This document shows positions 37,210 through 45,597 of a DNA stretch of 48,878 nucleotides, in pieces. Location: positions 1 to 48,878 of the IMG/VR virus record IMGVR_UViG_3300025011_000071. One strand, given 5' to 3'. The DNA comes from a virus. Both the position numbers and the translations under genes were made by a program. The notes beneath the pieces were generated by a model. The model made no database searches and was not told where the DNA came from. It saw only the letters and a list, made by a program, of their open reading frames with translations. The first letter of the stretch is position 1. Every line of letters starts with the position of its first letter.

Positions 37210-39015
37210 TTAAACCGCTTGAGTTATTAACTTCCATCCAGTATTTCCTGTTCCAGTTTTCTTTATATAAATAACCCCATTGGTATAATCTATACACAAA
37301 CTTCCAACGGGAGCAGCGACATAACTTTCCGGAGTTCCAGAATAAACAAATACCTCTACCTGTGTCCCAACGGAAGTGTCTAAATTTGGATAAAGCTTTA
37401 ACTTATTTATCTTTAAAAGCCCATCTCTATATCCACCAGCGGCAGAATTCCCGGACCCGCCATAGTAAAACTTTATCGGAGTATCAGAAGCAGAGTTAAA
37501 AACGGTGAAAGATAAATCCGTTGTCTGATCCGCAGGAAGTTGAATACTATACCTAGTCATTGGCGGAGTTCCTGTATGATAGAAATACGAATTTTCTAAT
37601 ATCCCAACACCTAGGAATTTAAAAAGCGCCGCGGTATCCGGAAAACCGTTTCCAGAATAAGTAAAAGAATTATTCCTAAAAACCTTCTTAGTCCCTAAAG
37701 TCGTAGACCCCCCTACATCCACAAATCTCTGTGCTCTATCACTATAAAAAGTACAATCCTCTACCGTCAAAGCTGAATCAAGTCCCATAAGAATAGTCTG
37801 AGCACTTCCAGCATACTGATTCGTATCTTGAATAAAAGATACATTTCTTATCAATCTTCCCCCGCCTTGAAATTCCCCATAAACCCTTCCGCCTAAAAGA
37901 CTAAACTCACTACTGTTAAGAATTAAAGTAGTATTTAAAGTATTCGAAAAATTACAATTCTCAAACACTACATTATGCACATAAACCTGATTAGAAGCCG
38001 CAATTACAGAAGCTCGATAAGAACTTCCAAAAGTTACATTCTTAAACGAAGCCCTATTAACTCCAGGAGTTGCATTTGGTTCTATATCCATCCCTGAACC
38101 AAAGTCTAAAACTGCAACTACCCCTGTATTATACCCCCCTCCGGTTATCTCTCCCGTATCAACTGTTAAATCATAAACACTTGCTACAGTAAGCCCATGT
38201 CTTCTAGCATCTTTTATATAAAGATTCTTAAAAGAAATTCTATTCGAATCATACCCACTTCCTAAGCCCGCAGAAACTCCATCACCAATATAAATCCCAT
38301 CACTGCCTGCTTTTTTTATCTCTATATTCTCTCCTTTAAAATCCTTTACTCCATAAATAGTAATCCCGTTTGCTATCGCCTCTGGATTTCCAGTATAACT
38401 TAAATTATCCGCGTTTCCATTTATAGAAACATCAGAAAGAGACACTCTAGTACAGTTTACAAAAAGAAAACCATACCCTCCCCAGCGAGAAGCAGCAACG
38501 GGAGTAGCATTTTTAACCTTTATCGTAGCCCCATTTCCTTCTATTACTAATCCATTTACATTTTTAAACCCAACAGCTGCTGCATAGTTAGCATAATCAT
38601 AACTAAGTGTATATGTCCTTCCCGGTTTTAAAACTACCTTTCCTGTTCCTGCACTATTCACTGCACTTATAAGACTTGTCCAAGCAACTGTATCATCAGT
38701 TCCACCAGTTGCCCCATACTCCTCTGGAGAAAAACTTCCTGCTTCTAAATTACTAATAGAAGTATCTATCCCATCAAGTCTATTATTAGTAGAGCTAGAG
38801 TAATCATCAAAAACACTTTTATCCGCTTTTAAATCTAACGCATCACCAATGTCTAAAGCCCCTACAGTAAGATTAACTGTACTTAAATTAGTAAAACTCC
38901 CATGTGTTCCAGTAAACCAAGTTCCATAAAATCTTTCACTAGTATTAGTCGCCCCATGGCTAAAAGAAGCAAGAAATAAAACAAAAGAAAGGCTAAAGAA
39001 AAGTTTTCTTAGCAT
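37210..39015 (-). CDS. Tailspike-like beta-helix protein with a signal peptide, 601 aa
   Basis: Residues 1-21 form an apparent Sec signal (MLRKLFFSLSFVLFLASFSHG). A short linker and a coiled segment (IGDALDLKADKSVF, RLDGIDTSISNLEAG) precede a classic pectate-lyase-3/tailspike domain start (EEYGATGGTDDTVAW, then VLKPGRTYTL). Beta-helix rungs run to about residue 500 (IEIKKAGSDGIYIGDG, FENCNFSNTLNTTLIL), then a C-terminal beta cap. It lies in the virion operon next to the fibre genes, so it should be the host-binding or depolymerising spike. The signal peptide is odd for a virion protein. Confidence 0.8.
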   Translation of the reverse strand: MLRKLFFSLSFVLFLASFSHGATNTSERFYGTWFTGTHGSFTNLSTVNLTVGALDIGDALDLKADKSVFDDYSSSTNNRLDGIDTSISNLEAGSFSPEEYGATGGTDDTVAWTSLISAVNSAGTGKVVLKPGRTYTLSYDYANYAAAVGFKNVNGLVIEGNGATIKVKNATPVAASRWGGYGFLFVNCTRVSLSDVSINGNADNLSYTGNPEAIANGITIYGVKDFKGENIEIKKAGSDGIYIGDGVSAGLGSGYDSNRISFKNLYIKDARRHGLTVASVYDLTVDTGEITGGGYNTGVVAVLDFGSGMDIEPNATPGVNRASFKNVTFGSSYRASVIAASNQVYVHNVVFENCNFSNTLNTTLILNSSEFSLLGGRVYGEFQGGGRLIRNVSFIQDTNQYAGSAQTILMGLDSALTVEDCTFYSDRAQRFVDVGGSTTLGTKKVFRNNSFTYSGNGFPDTAALFKFLGVGILENSYFYHTGTPPMTRYSIQLPADQTTDLSFTVFNSASDTPIKFYYGGSGNSAAGGYRDGLLKINKLKLYPNLDTSVGTQVEVFVYSGTPESYVAAPVGSLCIDYTNGVIYIKKTGTGNTGWKLITQAV

Positions 39016-39425
39016 GTCTGTATCCCCGTTCCGTCACTGATAAATCTTAAAACTTCATATTGCAAAGTTAATGAAACTGAAGCAAGTGTATCGTTTATAA
39101 AAATCCCTTGCCCGACATTCAATGTAACTGTATTCGCAGTTGCATCTGTTTTTTTCAAAACATAAGTAATCCCAAGAGTAAGAACTGCCGGATCGACGGT
39201 AAAATTCTGGCTATTAACTCCTGCATTTGCTTTTATAAATGTCTCATCACTAAGGATTGTATGTGTCGCTCCAGTAACTTCTATCGGTTCATAAATCGGA
39301 GCACCTGTTAAGTGTAAAAGAATTGCCGCTTCTAAATCATTTATCTTCGCCCTAGCTTCTCTTACTAAAGCCGCAAAGGTATTTACTATAGAAACATCTT
39401 CTGGTTTTGTCGCATCGAGACTCAT
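39009..39425 (-). CDS. Fibre-like or tail-associated protein, 138 aa
   Basis: AAAGGAG precedes the ATG, and the 3' end overlaps the spike gene by 7 nt. An N-terminal helix (IVNTFAALVREARAKINDLEAAILLHLTG) is followed by a beta domain (IKANAGVNSQNFTVDP, YVLKKTDATANTVTLNV, LQYEVLRFISDG) of the kind seen at the tips of phage fibres. It may trimerise through the helix. The exact role is unknown. Confidence 0.65.
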   Translation of the reverse strand: MSLDATKPEDVSIVNTFAALVREARAKINDLEAAILLHLTGAPIYEPIEVTGATHTILSDETFIKANAGVNSQNFTVDPAVLTLGITYVLKKTDATANTVTLNVGQGIFINDTLASVSLTLQYEVLRFISDGTGIQTC

Positions 39426-39437
39426 TCTTCTCTCCTT

Positions 39438-39746
39438 TTAAACCACACTTGTTATTAAACCATTAATAACCGTAACTGTCTTTCCATCTACAGTTGTAAA
39501 AGTAGCAGAAGAAACTCCTCCAGCAAGAGGATTTGCCGGGGTTCCATGTGTATGATCCCCTTTTGAAAAACTAGTACTACTCCCTGCACTAGCAGAAAGA
39601 CCAAAACTTGTCTCACTAGAAACAGTAGCAGAACCAGAAAGCATATCACTTCTTCTAACCACTTGTCTATTATCCGTAAGAAGTGGATCAGTTTCATCCA
39701 CTAAATAAGGCCCAAAATTCCCTATATAAATCTCCACATCTGCCAT
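39438..39746 (-). CDS. Small fibre/collar protein with GDHTHG motif, 102 aa
   Basis: ATG 39746 is chosen because AAAGGAG lies 5 nt upstream. The start at 39794 would run through the terminator. The motif FSKGDHTHGTPANP is the metal-binding HxH signature found in trimeric phage fibre and collar tips. It is followed by VDGKTVTVINGLITSVV, a short beta end. It is probably a tip or adaptor for the adjacent fibre and spike proteins. Confidence 0.7.
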   Translation of the reverse strand: MADVEIYIGNFGPYLVDETDPLLTDNRQVVRRSDMLSGSATVSSETSFGLSASAGSSTSFSKGDHTHGTPANPLAGGVSSATFTTVDGKTVTVINGLITSVV

Positions 39747-39767
39747 AAAAACTCCTTTAAAAGACTT

Positions 39768-39805
39768 AAAAAAAGGGATAGCAGTTAATACCACTATCCC
39801 TTTTT
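39768..39805 (-). terminator. Intrinsic terminator directly downstream of the capsid gene
   Basis: GGGATAG (39775-39781) and CTATCCC (39794-39800) extend into A/T runs on both sides, giving up to 12 bp and a T-run in either direction. Read leftward, it ends transcripts 18 nt after the capsid stop. This would give extra capsid mRNA while some polymerase reads on into the fibre and tail genes. Confidence 0.85.
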
Positions 39806-39822
39806 ATTTCAATTATTCATTA

Positions 39823-41097
39823 TTAAGGAGAGACTGTTCCATCAACTCCAATGTTATCCAGCCACCCGTGGGCTTTTTCGAAATGAAGTTCCAAACCAGC
39901 TTCAGTCAAGAATTCCGATTTTTCGCCGTCAAGGTCATTTGCCTGCCGATTCGGCAAATACTTTGTATCGTCTATATATCTATAATTGAGATACTTCGCA
40001 TCGACTATAAGTCCCGAATGCCGAAGGGGAGCAAGAAGAGTGAAAAGAGGATGCATTTTAAAGTGCAACTCTCCGAAACAAGAAACGAGAGTTACTACTT
40101 TAATCCCGTAAGAAGTAATTCCAGGAGTTATCGTCATTGTCGCATCTGCATCTACCATTCTTTGAATACCGAGAAGCAGGCCAGAACCGCAAAGGCAAAG
40201 TTTCTCCGAGGAACCGTAACGGAAAAGAAGTTCCAAGTATTCATCCATGAAAACTTTCCCGCCAGATGCCCAAGTTGCACTGTTCAGAGAAGCGTAATCC
40301 TTCACGTTTGTAGAAAGGAAGTTCCTAATCCCTTTCGTAGTTCTTTCCAACTTCCCGTTAGTCCCCGTTCTCTGAGTCGGTTGAGAGAAAATGAAAGCTT
40401 TTTCCATTTCTATCGAGTGCATTTCAAGTGCTTGTGCTCTGGCTTCTTTAACCTGATCGCCAGTTCTCAGTCTCGTTGCTTTCCCTGTTCTGGTCAAATC
40501 CAGAGAAGTTCTGAAAATCTGAGTCTGATTGTAGAACTCAGTCGGATCGTAGATAATCGAAGAAGGAGAAGTTCCACCTTCAGAGTTTACAGAACCGATA
40601 ACTATCATAGAACTGCCAGCACTTACCGCTGCATGAATAGCCTGCCCCAAATCATTTGCACTATCCGTTTCCAGCAAAAGGCAAGTGACATAAGAACTAG
40701 CACCGTTAATAACCGGAGCAACAGAAACTTTCGCAGTAAGTCTTGTCGCCGGAACAGCATTTACACAAAGCATTACTTGATGGCTGACATTAAACTTCCC
40801 TGCATCTTCCGCAGACATTTTTACATAAAACGTATCCCCGATTGCTGCTCCTGCATAAGCATCGGAAAGGTTCGTTCCACTATAAATCCCCGTTACTGTT
40901 CCTACCTGATCCGGCATTTCCTGTTGAAACCAGTGATATTTCGGATCATCTGTCTTTTCACTTTTCATCATGGAAAGAATAGCTGTAAGTGCCGCGCCAC
41001 CATTCGGATACAGTTTAAGAACCATCTGTCTCCAGTTTTCCGGCCTTTGTCCTGTTACTGTAAAATCTCCACTTCCTCTCATTCCTAAAAATGGCAT
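39823..41097 (-). CDS. Major capsid protein, DUF5309/SU10-type HK97 fold, 424 aa
   Basis: AAAGGAG precedes the ATG. The region YNQTQIFRTSLDLTRTGKATRL, KEARAQALEMHSIEMEKAFIFSQ, then GIRNFLSTN, MDEYLELLFRYGSSEKLCLCG and FGELHFKMHP follows the motif order of DUF5309 capsid proteins. Length is normal for the family. Codons are clearly more GC-rich and optimised than in the neighbouring genes, as expected for the most abundant virion protein. An acidic scaffold gene lies upstream and a terminator downstream. Confidence 0.88.
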   Translation of the reverse strand: MPFLGMRGSGDFTVTGQRPENWRQMVLKLYPNGGAALTAILSMMKSEKTDDPKYHWFQQEMPDQVGTVTGIYSGTNLSDAYAGAAIGDTFYVKMSAEDAGKFNVSHQVMLCVNAVPATRLTAKVSVAPVINGASSYVTCLLLETDSANDLGQAIHAAVSAGSSMIVIGSVNSEGGTSPSSIIYDPTEFYNQTQIFRTSLDLTRTGKATRLRTGDQVKEARAQALEMHSIEMEKAFIFSQPTQRTGTNGKLERTTKGIRNFLSTNVKDYASLNSATWASGGKVFMDEYLELLFRYGSSEKLCLCGSGLLLGIQRMVDADATMTITPGITSYGIKVVTLVSCFGELHFKMHPLFTLLAPLRHSGLIVDAKYLNYRYIDDTKYLPNRQANDLDGEKSEFLTEAGLELHFEKAHGWLDNIGVDGTVSP

Positions 41098-41125
41098 TTT
41101 CCTTCTCCTTTATTTCTCTTCTTCC

Positions 41126-42046
41126 TTAGTCGTTAAGATTCATCAACTCTTCTGCCGCTGGATCGAACATTTCTTTTTTCCCCGTTTTATTAATCGGTGA
41201 GGAAGTTCCGGTTTTTGACCCTGCAAATGCGGGCTTTCCTTCTCCCGTATTAGTCTGGACATTTTTCCCTGAAGGAGAAAGAGGTTCTTTCAGACCTAGC
41301 CTTTTTCGGCACAAATTCGCAGTAAGAGCAAAAATCTCGGGGTATGGTTTTTCTTTATTCCCTTGCTCAATTTCTTTAAAAACCGTCTGCACGTAATGAC
41401 TATGTTCTTTCAAATCCTCATTACTTTCATAAAAAGCACTAACAGCGTTATTAGTAACTATTTCTCTCTGAACAATAAGCTCCATCATTACTGGAAGTGC
41501 ATCTGCTAAGTAATCCATAAGCTCTGCGCGAGATTCATAAATCGCAGTGTTTATTTGTTCAGGCTTATCTATTATCGTATCTAACTGCTCTTTTGTCAAG
41601 AAGTCTTTTTTCTGATAGAGTTTTTCAAAGAGATTTGGAAGATTAACTTTCTCTTTCTTTATTTCTTCCCTCTTCTCCTCTTCTTTCTTTTCCTCTTTAA
41701 GAGGAGGATAAACTTGCTGCTTTCCTTCTCTTGCATTCAGAGCAGAGATTCTGGAAAGTTCACTTCTTAATTGATTAATAACCTCGTCTCTAGGATCAAT
41801 TTCTTCTTCTTTCTTCTCTTCTATAACTATTTCTTCTTTCTCTACTTTCTCCAGGTTCTCCTGTACTGTTTCTTCTTTCTTTTCCTCTTTCTTCTCTTCC
41901 TTAACCTCTTCTTTCTTCTCTTCCTCTACCGGAGTACTTCCGTCAAAGAAAGATATTAAATCTCCAATTTCCTTTTTCTGAAACCTTGCTCCTTCCATTT
42001 CTGTTTCTTCAAAGGCTTTTAGTTCTTCTTCATTCATCTCAGCCAT
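41126..42046 (-). CDS. Scaffolding protein, 306 aa
   Basis: Extremely acidic and Lys/Glu-rich between residues about 35 and 125 (repeats such as KKEEVKEEKKEEKKEE), with helices and a charged C-terminal tail (KKEMFDPAAEELMNLND). The position between portal and capsid, the length and the composition are those of phage scaffolding proteins, which guide capsid assembly and then leave. No protease domain is seen. Confidence 0.8.
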   Translation of the reverse strand: MAEMNEEELKAFEETEMEGARFQKKEIGDLISFFDGSTPVEEEKKEEVKEEKKEEKKEETVQENLEKVEKEEIVIEEKKEEEIDPRDEVINQLRSELSRISALNAREGKQQVYPPLKEEKKEEEKREEIKKEKVNLPNLFEKLYQKKDFLTKEQLDTIIDKPEQINTAIYESRAELMDYLADALPVMMELIVQREIVTNNAVSAFYESNEDLKEHSHYVQTVFKEIEQGNKEKPYPEIFALTANLCRKRLGLKEPLSPSGKNVQTNTGEGKPAFAGSKTGTSSPINKTGKKEMFDPAAEELMNLND

Positions 42047-42048
42047 TT

Positions 42049-42348
42049 TTATTCCATCTCCTCTTTATCTTTTTTCTCTTCCTCAGAAGCTATTCTCAAA
42101 TCTACAAGAATAGCTTCTGGAAGAGTTTTAAAATACTCCAACTCACTAACTCTAGCTCTTAACTCTTCATCTGTCCATTGATCGTCCCCATATCGGAGAA
42201 GTTCCATTAAATATTTATCTCTCTCTTCTATTTCTCCCTTTAAAGCTCCCCAAAAAGAACTACTAACAAATCCCTCCCATTCATTTATAGATATCTCTAT
42301 TGCATTTACCCCCTTAACTTCGCATCTGCAAGAACTCCTGCATATCAA
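42049..42348 (-). CDS. Hypothetical virion-operon protein, about 99 aa (start uncertain)
   Basis: The frame contains no ATG after the portal stop. TTG 42348 (AAAGGA 7 nt upstream, 35-nt overlap with portal) is used here. ATG 42387 lacks a ribosome site, and an ATA at 42300 has AAGGGGG ahead of it but is not a usual start. The firm part begins VNAIEISINEWEGF and continues with KGEIEERDKYLMELLRYGDDQWTDEELRARV and an acidic tail. It may be an early assembly or head-completion protein. Function is unknown. Confidence 0.55.
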   Translation of the reverse strand: MICRSSCRCEVKGVNAIEISINEWEGFVSSSFWGALKGEIEERDKYLMELLRYGDDQWTDEELRARVSELEYFKTLPEAILVDLRIASEEEKKDKEEME

Positions 42349-44299
42349 TAAGATTTCCTTTTTGTACTTCCCCGGTAACTTCTGCATTATTAGTCGTAGC
42401 AGCTTGGACATTTCCACCTCTCCGAATAAAATCATTTACATTTATCGCCCCATTTAACCTAGCCGCATGGGAGAAAATCCTTGCAATATCAAAAGTCTGA
42501 TTTAGAACCGGATCAGAAGAAACCATCTTCATAGTCTCCATCCAAAACTGAACCTCTGTCTGACTCGCAGTTCTAGTAGTTCCATCTTTAAACTTAACAT
42601 CAAAATCTGCTATTAAATCAAACGGATCAACAGGAACTTTCTGTCCATAACTAATCCCAAACTCTTCCATAAGCTCAAGAGGCCAATCTCCTACAGCTTT
42701 TACATAAGTCCCTTCACTCATAAGTTGCTGCGTATGGCTCGCATGGAAGTAAGACATATCTTGAAGATACTGTTTAGAAACTATCTTCGCCATTCTATCA
42801 AGCCTTGAAAGTGCCATATTCATTGTTCCATTAAACTCCGAAGCACTTACTCTTTCTCCTCTATCTTGCACTATTCCTTGTGTTCCATCAGAAGCTCCTG
42901 AAGCTCTACTCATCATTCCCATTATCTGCTCTGCATCACCCATGTTCTTTTGAGTAATATCCATAACAGTAAGTTGTTTAACTGTGTTTTCTATCCCCCT
43001 TCCCCAAGCACTTCTTCTAAGTCTTATTAATTTTCCTGGTTCAGGGTTTTTTAAATCCTCCATATTTATCAAAGAAGGATCAACAATCAACATATCATTC
43101 ATTGCTTTTCTTACATTCGCAATATGACTATTAAACATAAAATCCAAAACAGTCTGAAGACCTCCGATAAGTTCCATTCTAGTAAGTGGCGTTATCGAAT
43201 ACCCGTCAAAATCCGGTGCCGCTACGGCTATTGGAAACATATTATGATTAAGCCCTAGCGGAACTGCTTTCGTAATTACCTCTTCATTCGCCATTTCAAA
43301 AAGCCATTTTTCGGGGTATTCCCCTCTCTCATTCCCTTCTAAAACTCCCTTCAACCCCCAATCTTTAGGAATAATCTCACAATACATCGGAACCATTGTT
43401 ACATACTTAGCAGTAGTCGGAGTCTCTCTTTCTTCTCTAGAAAGAATCCTTTTAGAAGCATCAGTAAAGTATTTAGAACTTCTATGCATTGTTTCATTTT
43501 TAGAAATATATTTAACATTAACCCTATCCCCAAGCAAATCACTACTCAACAACCTATTCATACTTATAAACTCTATCCAACCTATATACTCCATCGCTTG
43601 CACGTTATGAATAGAAGTATTCGGATCAGGAAGAAGTCTATAAGGATCAATATTAATACACTCATTCCCTTCAAAAAGAAGAGCTTTTATATTCTCCTTT
43701 GTAACTTTACTAGGAAGTTGAAGGCCCATATTCGACCACTGTGGAACTTCCACTCTCTGAGGCTTTTTCCCCCAAACTTGTTTCCAACTAAGTGTCGTAG
43801 CTCCTATTCCATAAGAAAAACAATCCCTAAGTGAGGCATAAATATCCAAAATACTTTTAAACCTATCCACTTGTTGATTAACAACTAACTCTAGAAGTTT
43901 TGCCGGAATAGTATCCTCTGGTCCAACTCCCTCGAACTGAAAAACATCCCCGCTTAAAAAAGCCCTCATCATATACGCTAGAATAGTCTCAAGAGTTGCA
44001 TAAGAATAAGGAACAACTATTGAAGTAGGCTTCCTAACGTCAGAACTCTTAACAACCCTCTCCGCTTCACTAAGAGGAATATAAACCTTCAACGTCTTAT
44101 CTATCTCATTCCAAACGCCATGCCTTTTACTCATAACTGCATAACTCTCATCCGCATAACGAATAAGTTTCTCTAGAATCTTCTTATGTGTATCCGACTT
44201 AGGATGAAGATCAATACCGAATGGATATTCATACCCTAAATCTCTTACTGTTATAAGTCCACTTTGGGAATTTCCACTCCCTTGAATAACATTCGGCAT
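42314..44299 (-). CDS. Portal protein, 661 aa
   Basis: GGGAGG precedes the ATG. The long helical N-terminal region (HKKILEKLIRYADESYAVM), the segment SIVVPYSYATLETILAYMMRAFL, ECINIDPYRLLPDPNT, and the later YSITPLTRMELIGGLQTVLDFMF, then ASEFNGTMNMALSRLDRMAKIVS are the standard pattern of large podovirus portals of the DUF/SU10 kind. It lies between the lysis cassette and the scaffold gene. It forms the dodecameric DNA gate and binds the terminase. Confidence 0.85.
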   Translation of the reverse strand: MPNVIQGSGNSQSGLITVRDLGYEYPFGIDLHPKSDTHKKILEKLIRYADESYAVMSKRHGVWNEIDKTLKVYIPLSEAERVVKSSDVRKPTSIVVPYSYATLETILAYMMRAFLSGDVFQFEGVGPEDTIPAKLLELVVNQQVDRFKSILDIYASLRDCFSYGIGATTLSWKQVWGKKPQRVEVPQWSNMGLQLPSKVTKENIKALLFEGNECINIDPYRLLPDPNTSIHNVQAMEYIGWIEFISMNRLLSSDLLGDRVNVKYISKNETMHRSSKYFTDASKRILSREERETPTTAKYVTMVPMYCEIIPKDWGLKGVLEGNERGEYPEKWLFEMANEEVITKAVPLGLNHNMFPIAVAAPDFDGYSITPLTRMELIGGLQTVLDFMFNSHIANVRKAMNDMLIVDPSLINMEDLKNPEPGKLIRLRRSAWGRGIENTVKQLTVMDITQKNMGDAEQIMGMMSRASGASDGTQGIVQDRGERVSASEFNGTMNMALSRLDRMAKIVSKQYLQDMSYFHASHTQQLMSEGTYVKAVGDWPLELMEEFGISYGQKVPVDPFDLIADFDVKFKDGTTRTASQTEVQFWMETMKMVSSDPVLNQTFDIARIFSHAARLNGAINVNDFIRRGGNVQAATTNNAEVTGEVQKGNLIDMQEFLQMRS

Positions 44300-44310
44300 T
44301 TTTCCTCCCT

Positions 44311-44535
44311 TTAAAGCACTTGATCTTTCCCTTCATCTTCTTCTATACTTTCTTTCGTATGTTCTTTTTGCCAGAAGAAAAGCTTATCTACAATAACTGC
44401 CCATCTTTTCTCTCTCCTGTCTCTTCTTTTTCCGAGCCTAGAAGAAATAGTCTCATCCGGATCGCCACCACAAAGAGTGTTAATCCGCTGATCGAGAGAG
44501 ATTAAGTTATTTAACAAATATTTCTTTATCTTCAT
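44311..44535 (-). CDS. Conserved phage protein near lysis genes (LDQ-NTL-PDETISSR family), 74 aa
   Basis: Starts in an ATGA overlap with the lipoprotein gene. The motif NLISLDQRINTLCGGDPDETISSRLGKR, followed by FFWQKEHTKESIEEDE, is one I recognise as recurring in small proteins next to lysis and portal genes of many phages of Gram-negative bacteria. No function is known. It starts with a basic segment and may contact the membrane or the packaging machine. Confidence 0.75.
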   Translation of the reverse strand: MKIKKYLLNNLISLDQRINTLCGGDPDETISSRLGKRRDRREKRWAVIVDKLFFWQKEHTKESIEEDEGKDQVL

Positions 44536-44696
44536 GGCAGAATCCCCGCAGGAATAGAAGCTTTCGTATTAACATCCACTGGTCTTTCTACAGAAGAAGT
44601 ACATTCTACAGAAGAGTTATTATCCGCAGTTATCTTCACGGAGTTATAAGCACAACTAGGAAGAAAAAGAAGGAGCAAAAAGAAAAGCTTTTTCAT
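44532..44696 (-). CDS. Small lipoprotein, Rz1-like outer spanin candidate, 54 aa
   Basis: ATG 44696 (GGGAG 8 nt upstream) gives MKKLFFLLLLFLPSCAYNS with a clear lipobox (LPSC). The mature part is about 40 residues with a Cys and a Pro-containing end (VERPVDVNTKASIPAGILP). Size, lipobox and position beside endolysin and holin fit an outer-membrane spanin subunit. A matching inner spanin is not obvious, so the role is tentative. Confidence 0.65.
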   Translation of the reverse strand: MKKLFFLLLLFLPSCAYNSVKITADNNSSVECTSSVERPVDVNTKASIPAGILP

Positions 44697-44697
44697 T

Positions 44698-44835
44698 TTA
44701 TTTACTCCCATTTGGTACAAACATCCCTGCTATTGCTCCGACTGAAAGAAGAGCTATATTCTCCAAGCCTAAACCCATGGCTAAGAGAGAAATAACTACA
44801 AGCCCATAAGCAAAAACAAGTCTTACATTTCTCAT
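44698..44835 (-). CDS. Holin-like membrane protein, 45 aa
   Basis: ATG 44835 (GGGGAG 7 nt upstream) starts directly after the endolysin stop. Two hydrophobic stretches (VFAYGLVVISLLAMGLGL and IALLSVGAIAGMFVP) form a helical hairpin with a short loop containing one Glu, like class II holins or pinholins. It would time lysis by permeabilising the inner membrane. The longer in-frame extension into the endolysin is not used. Confidence 0.7.
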   Translation of the reverse strand: MRNVRLVFAYGLVVISLLAMGLGLENIALLSVGAIAGMFVPNGSK

Positions 44836-44836
44836 T

Positions 44837-45337
44837 TTAATACTCCCCAGAAATCCAAAGTTTCCCTTCTCTTTTCCTTCTCCCGACAAGAACTGGTAAA
44901 ACGACTTTCTTTCCATTAACTGTTCCTTTCTTCCATTTCTTCATTTCTTCTGGAACTTTTTCATATTGATATTTATTAAGCTCTTTAAGCAAAGTAGAAG
45001 TAGTAAAACCAAAAACACCAATATTAAAAGCAAAACTAATAAGAGCATCTATTTGATATTGCATAAGTGCTACTTTTACAGAAGAAGAAATAACTTCTTC
45101 ATAAGTATTCAAATCCTGAGCAAGAAGACTCTCTGCTTGTTCCTGAGTTATCTTCTTAGAAAGAGAAATAGGAATTCCAGCTATAACAACACTTCCTCTT
45201 TCTTTCTCTTCCTTAGTTATCAAATGCCCTATTCCTATTGTATCCTTCCCTGCTTGGTCTTTATAAACATGAAGAATACAACCTTCTTCTTTTTCCAAAA
45301 ACTTAATTCCTAAAGAACTCATTCGAAAAGTTTTCAC
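44837..45337 (-). CDS. Endolysin, GH24 lysozyme, 166 aa
   Basis: GTG start with AGAGG 6 nt upstream. The T4-lysozyme-type active site is intact: E18 in KEEGC, D27 in VYKDQAG and T33 in KDTIGIGH. ISFAFNIGVFGFTTSTLLKELNKYQY and GRRKREGKLW follow in the usual order. It cleaves the MurNAc-GlcNAc bond of peptidoglycan. There is no signal peptide, so release depends on the holin-like proteins on either side. Confidence 0.92.
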   Translation of the reverse strand: MKTFRMSSLGIKFLEKEEGCILHVYKDQAGKDTIGIGHLITKEEKERGSVVIAGIPISLSKKITQEQAESLLAQDLNTYEEVISSSVKVALMQYQIDALISFAFNIGVFGFTTSTLLKELNKYQYEKVPEEMKKWKKGTVNGKKVVLPVLVGRRKREGKLWISGEY

Positions 45338-45339
45338 TT

Positions 45340-45597
45340 TTAACCTCTTGTTATTAATATCTCTATTAACTTTGCAATTCCTAGTTCTTTAATAAAAAAA
45401 ACAACTAGGCCCCCGATAAAAGCCCATTTTATTGAAGCCATACTAGTTACCATTTTCTTTACATTAACTGTTAATTCTGCAAACATAACCTCATGTGCTT
45501 CTAATTTATCTTTTTGTCTATTAATTTCATCTTCATGTTTCTGTAACATTGAGATATGAATTCGAACAAGGTCTTCATCTGTATGTGCTCCTGGCAT
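45340..45597 (-). CDS. XhlA-like holin or membrane accessory protein, 85 aa
   Basis: GGAGG precedes the ATG, which overlaps the terminase stop. An N-terminal coiled coil (HISMLQKHEDEINRQKDKLEAHEVMF) ends in one membrane helix (SIKWAFIGGLVVFFIKELGIA). This is the topology of XhlA-type lysis proteins, and the endolysin gene lies 2 nt downstream. It could alternatively be an inner spanin, because its coiled coil would fit, but the helix is at the wrong end. Confidence 0.7.
   Translation of the reverse strand: MPGAHTDEDLVRIHISMLQKHEDEINRQKDKLEAHEVMFAELTVNVKKMVTSMASIKWAFIGGLVVFFIKELGIAKLIEILITRG

Noticed and set aside
39868-41088. 406-codon open frame on the plus strand opposite the capsid gene
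   Set aside because: Antisense to a clear capsid gene with optimised codons, no ribosome site, and Cys/Ser/Arg-rich nonsense composition. The length is a by-product of the capsid codon usage.
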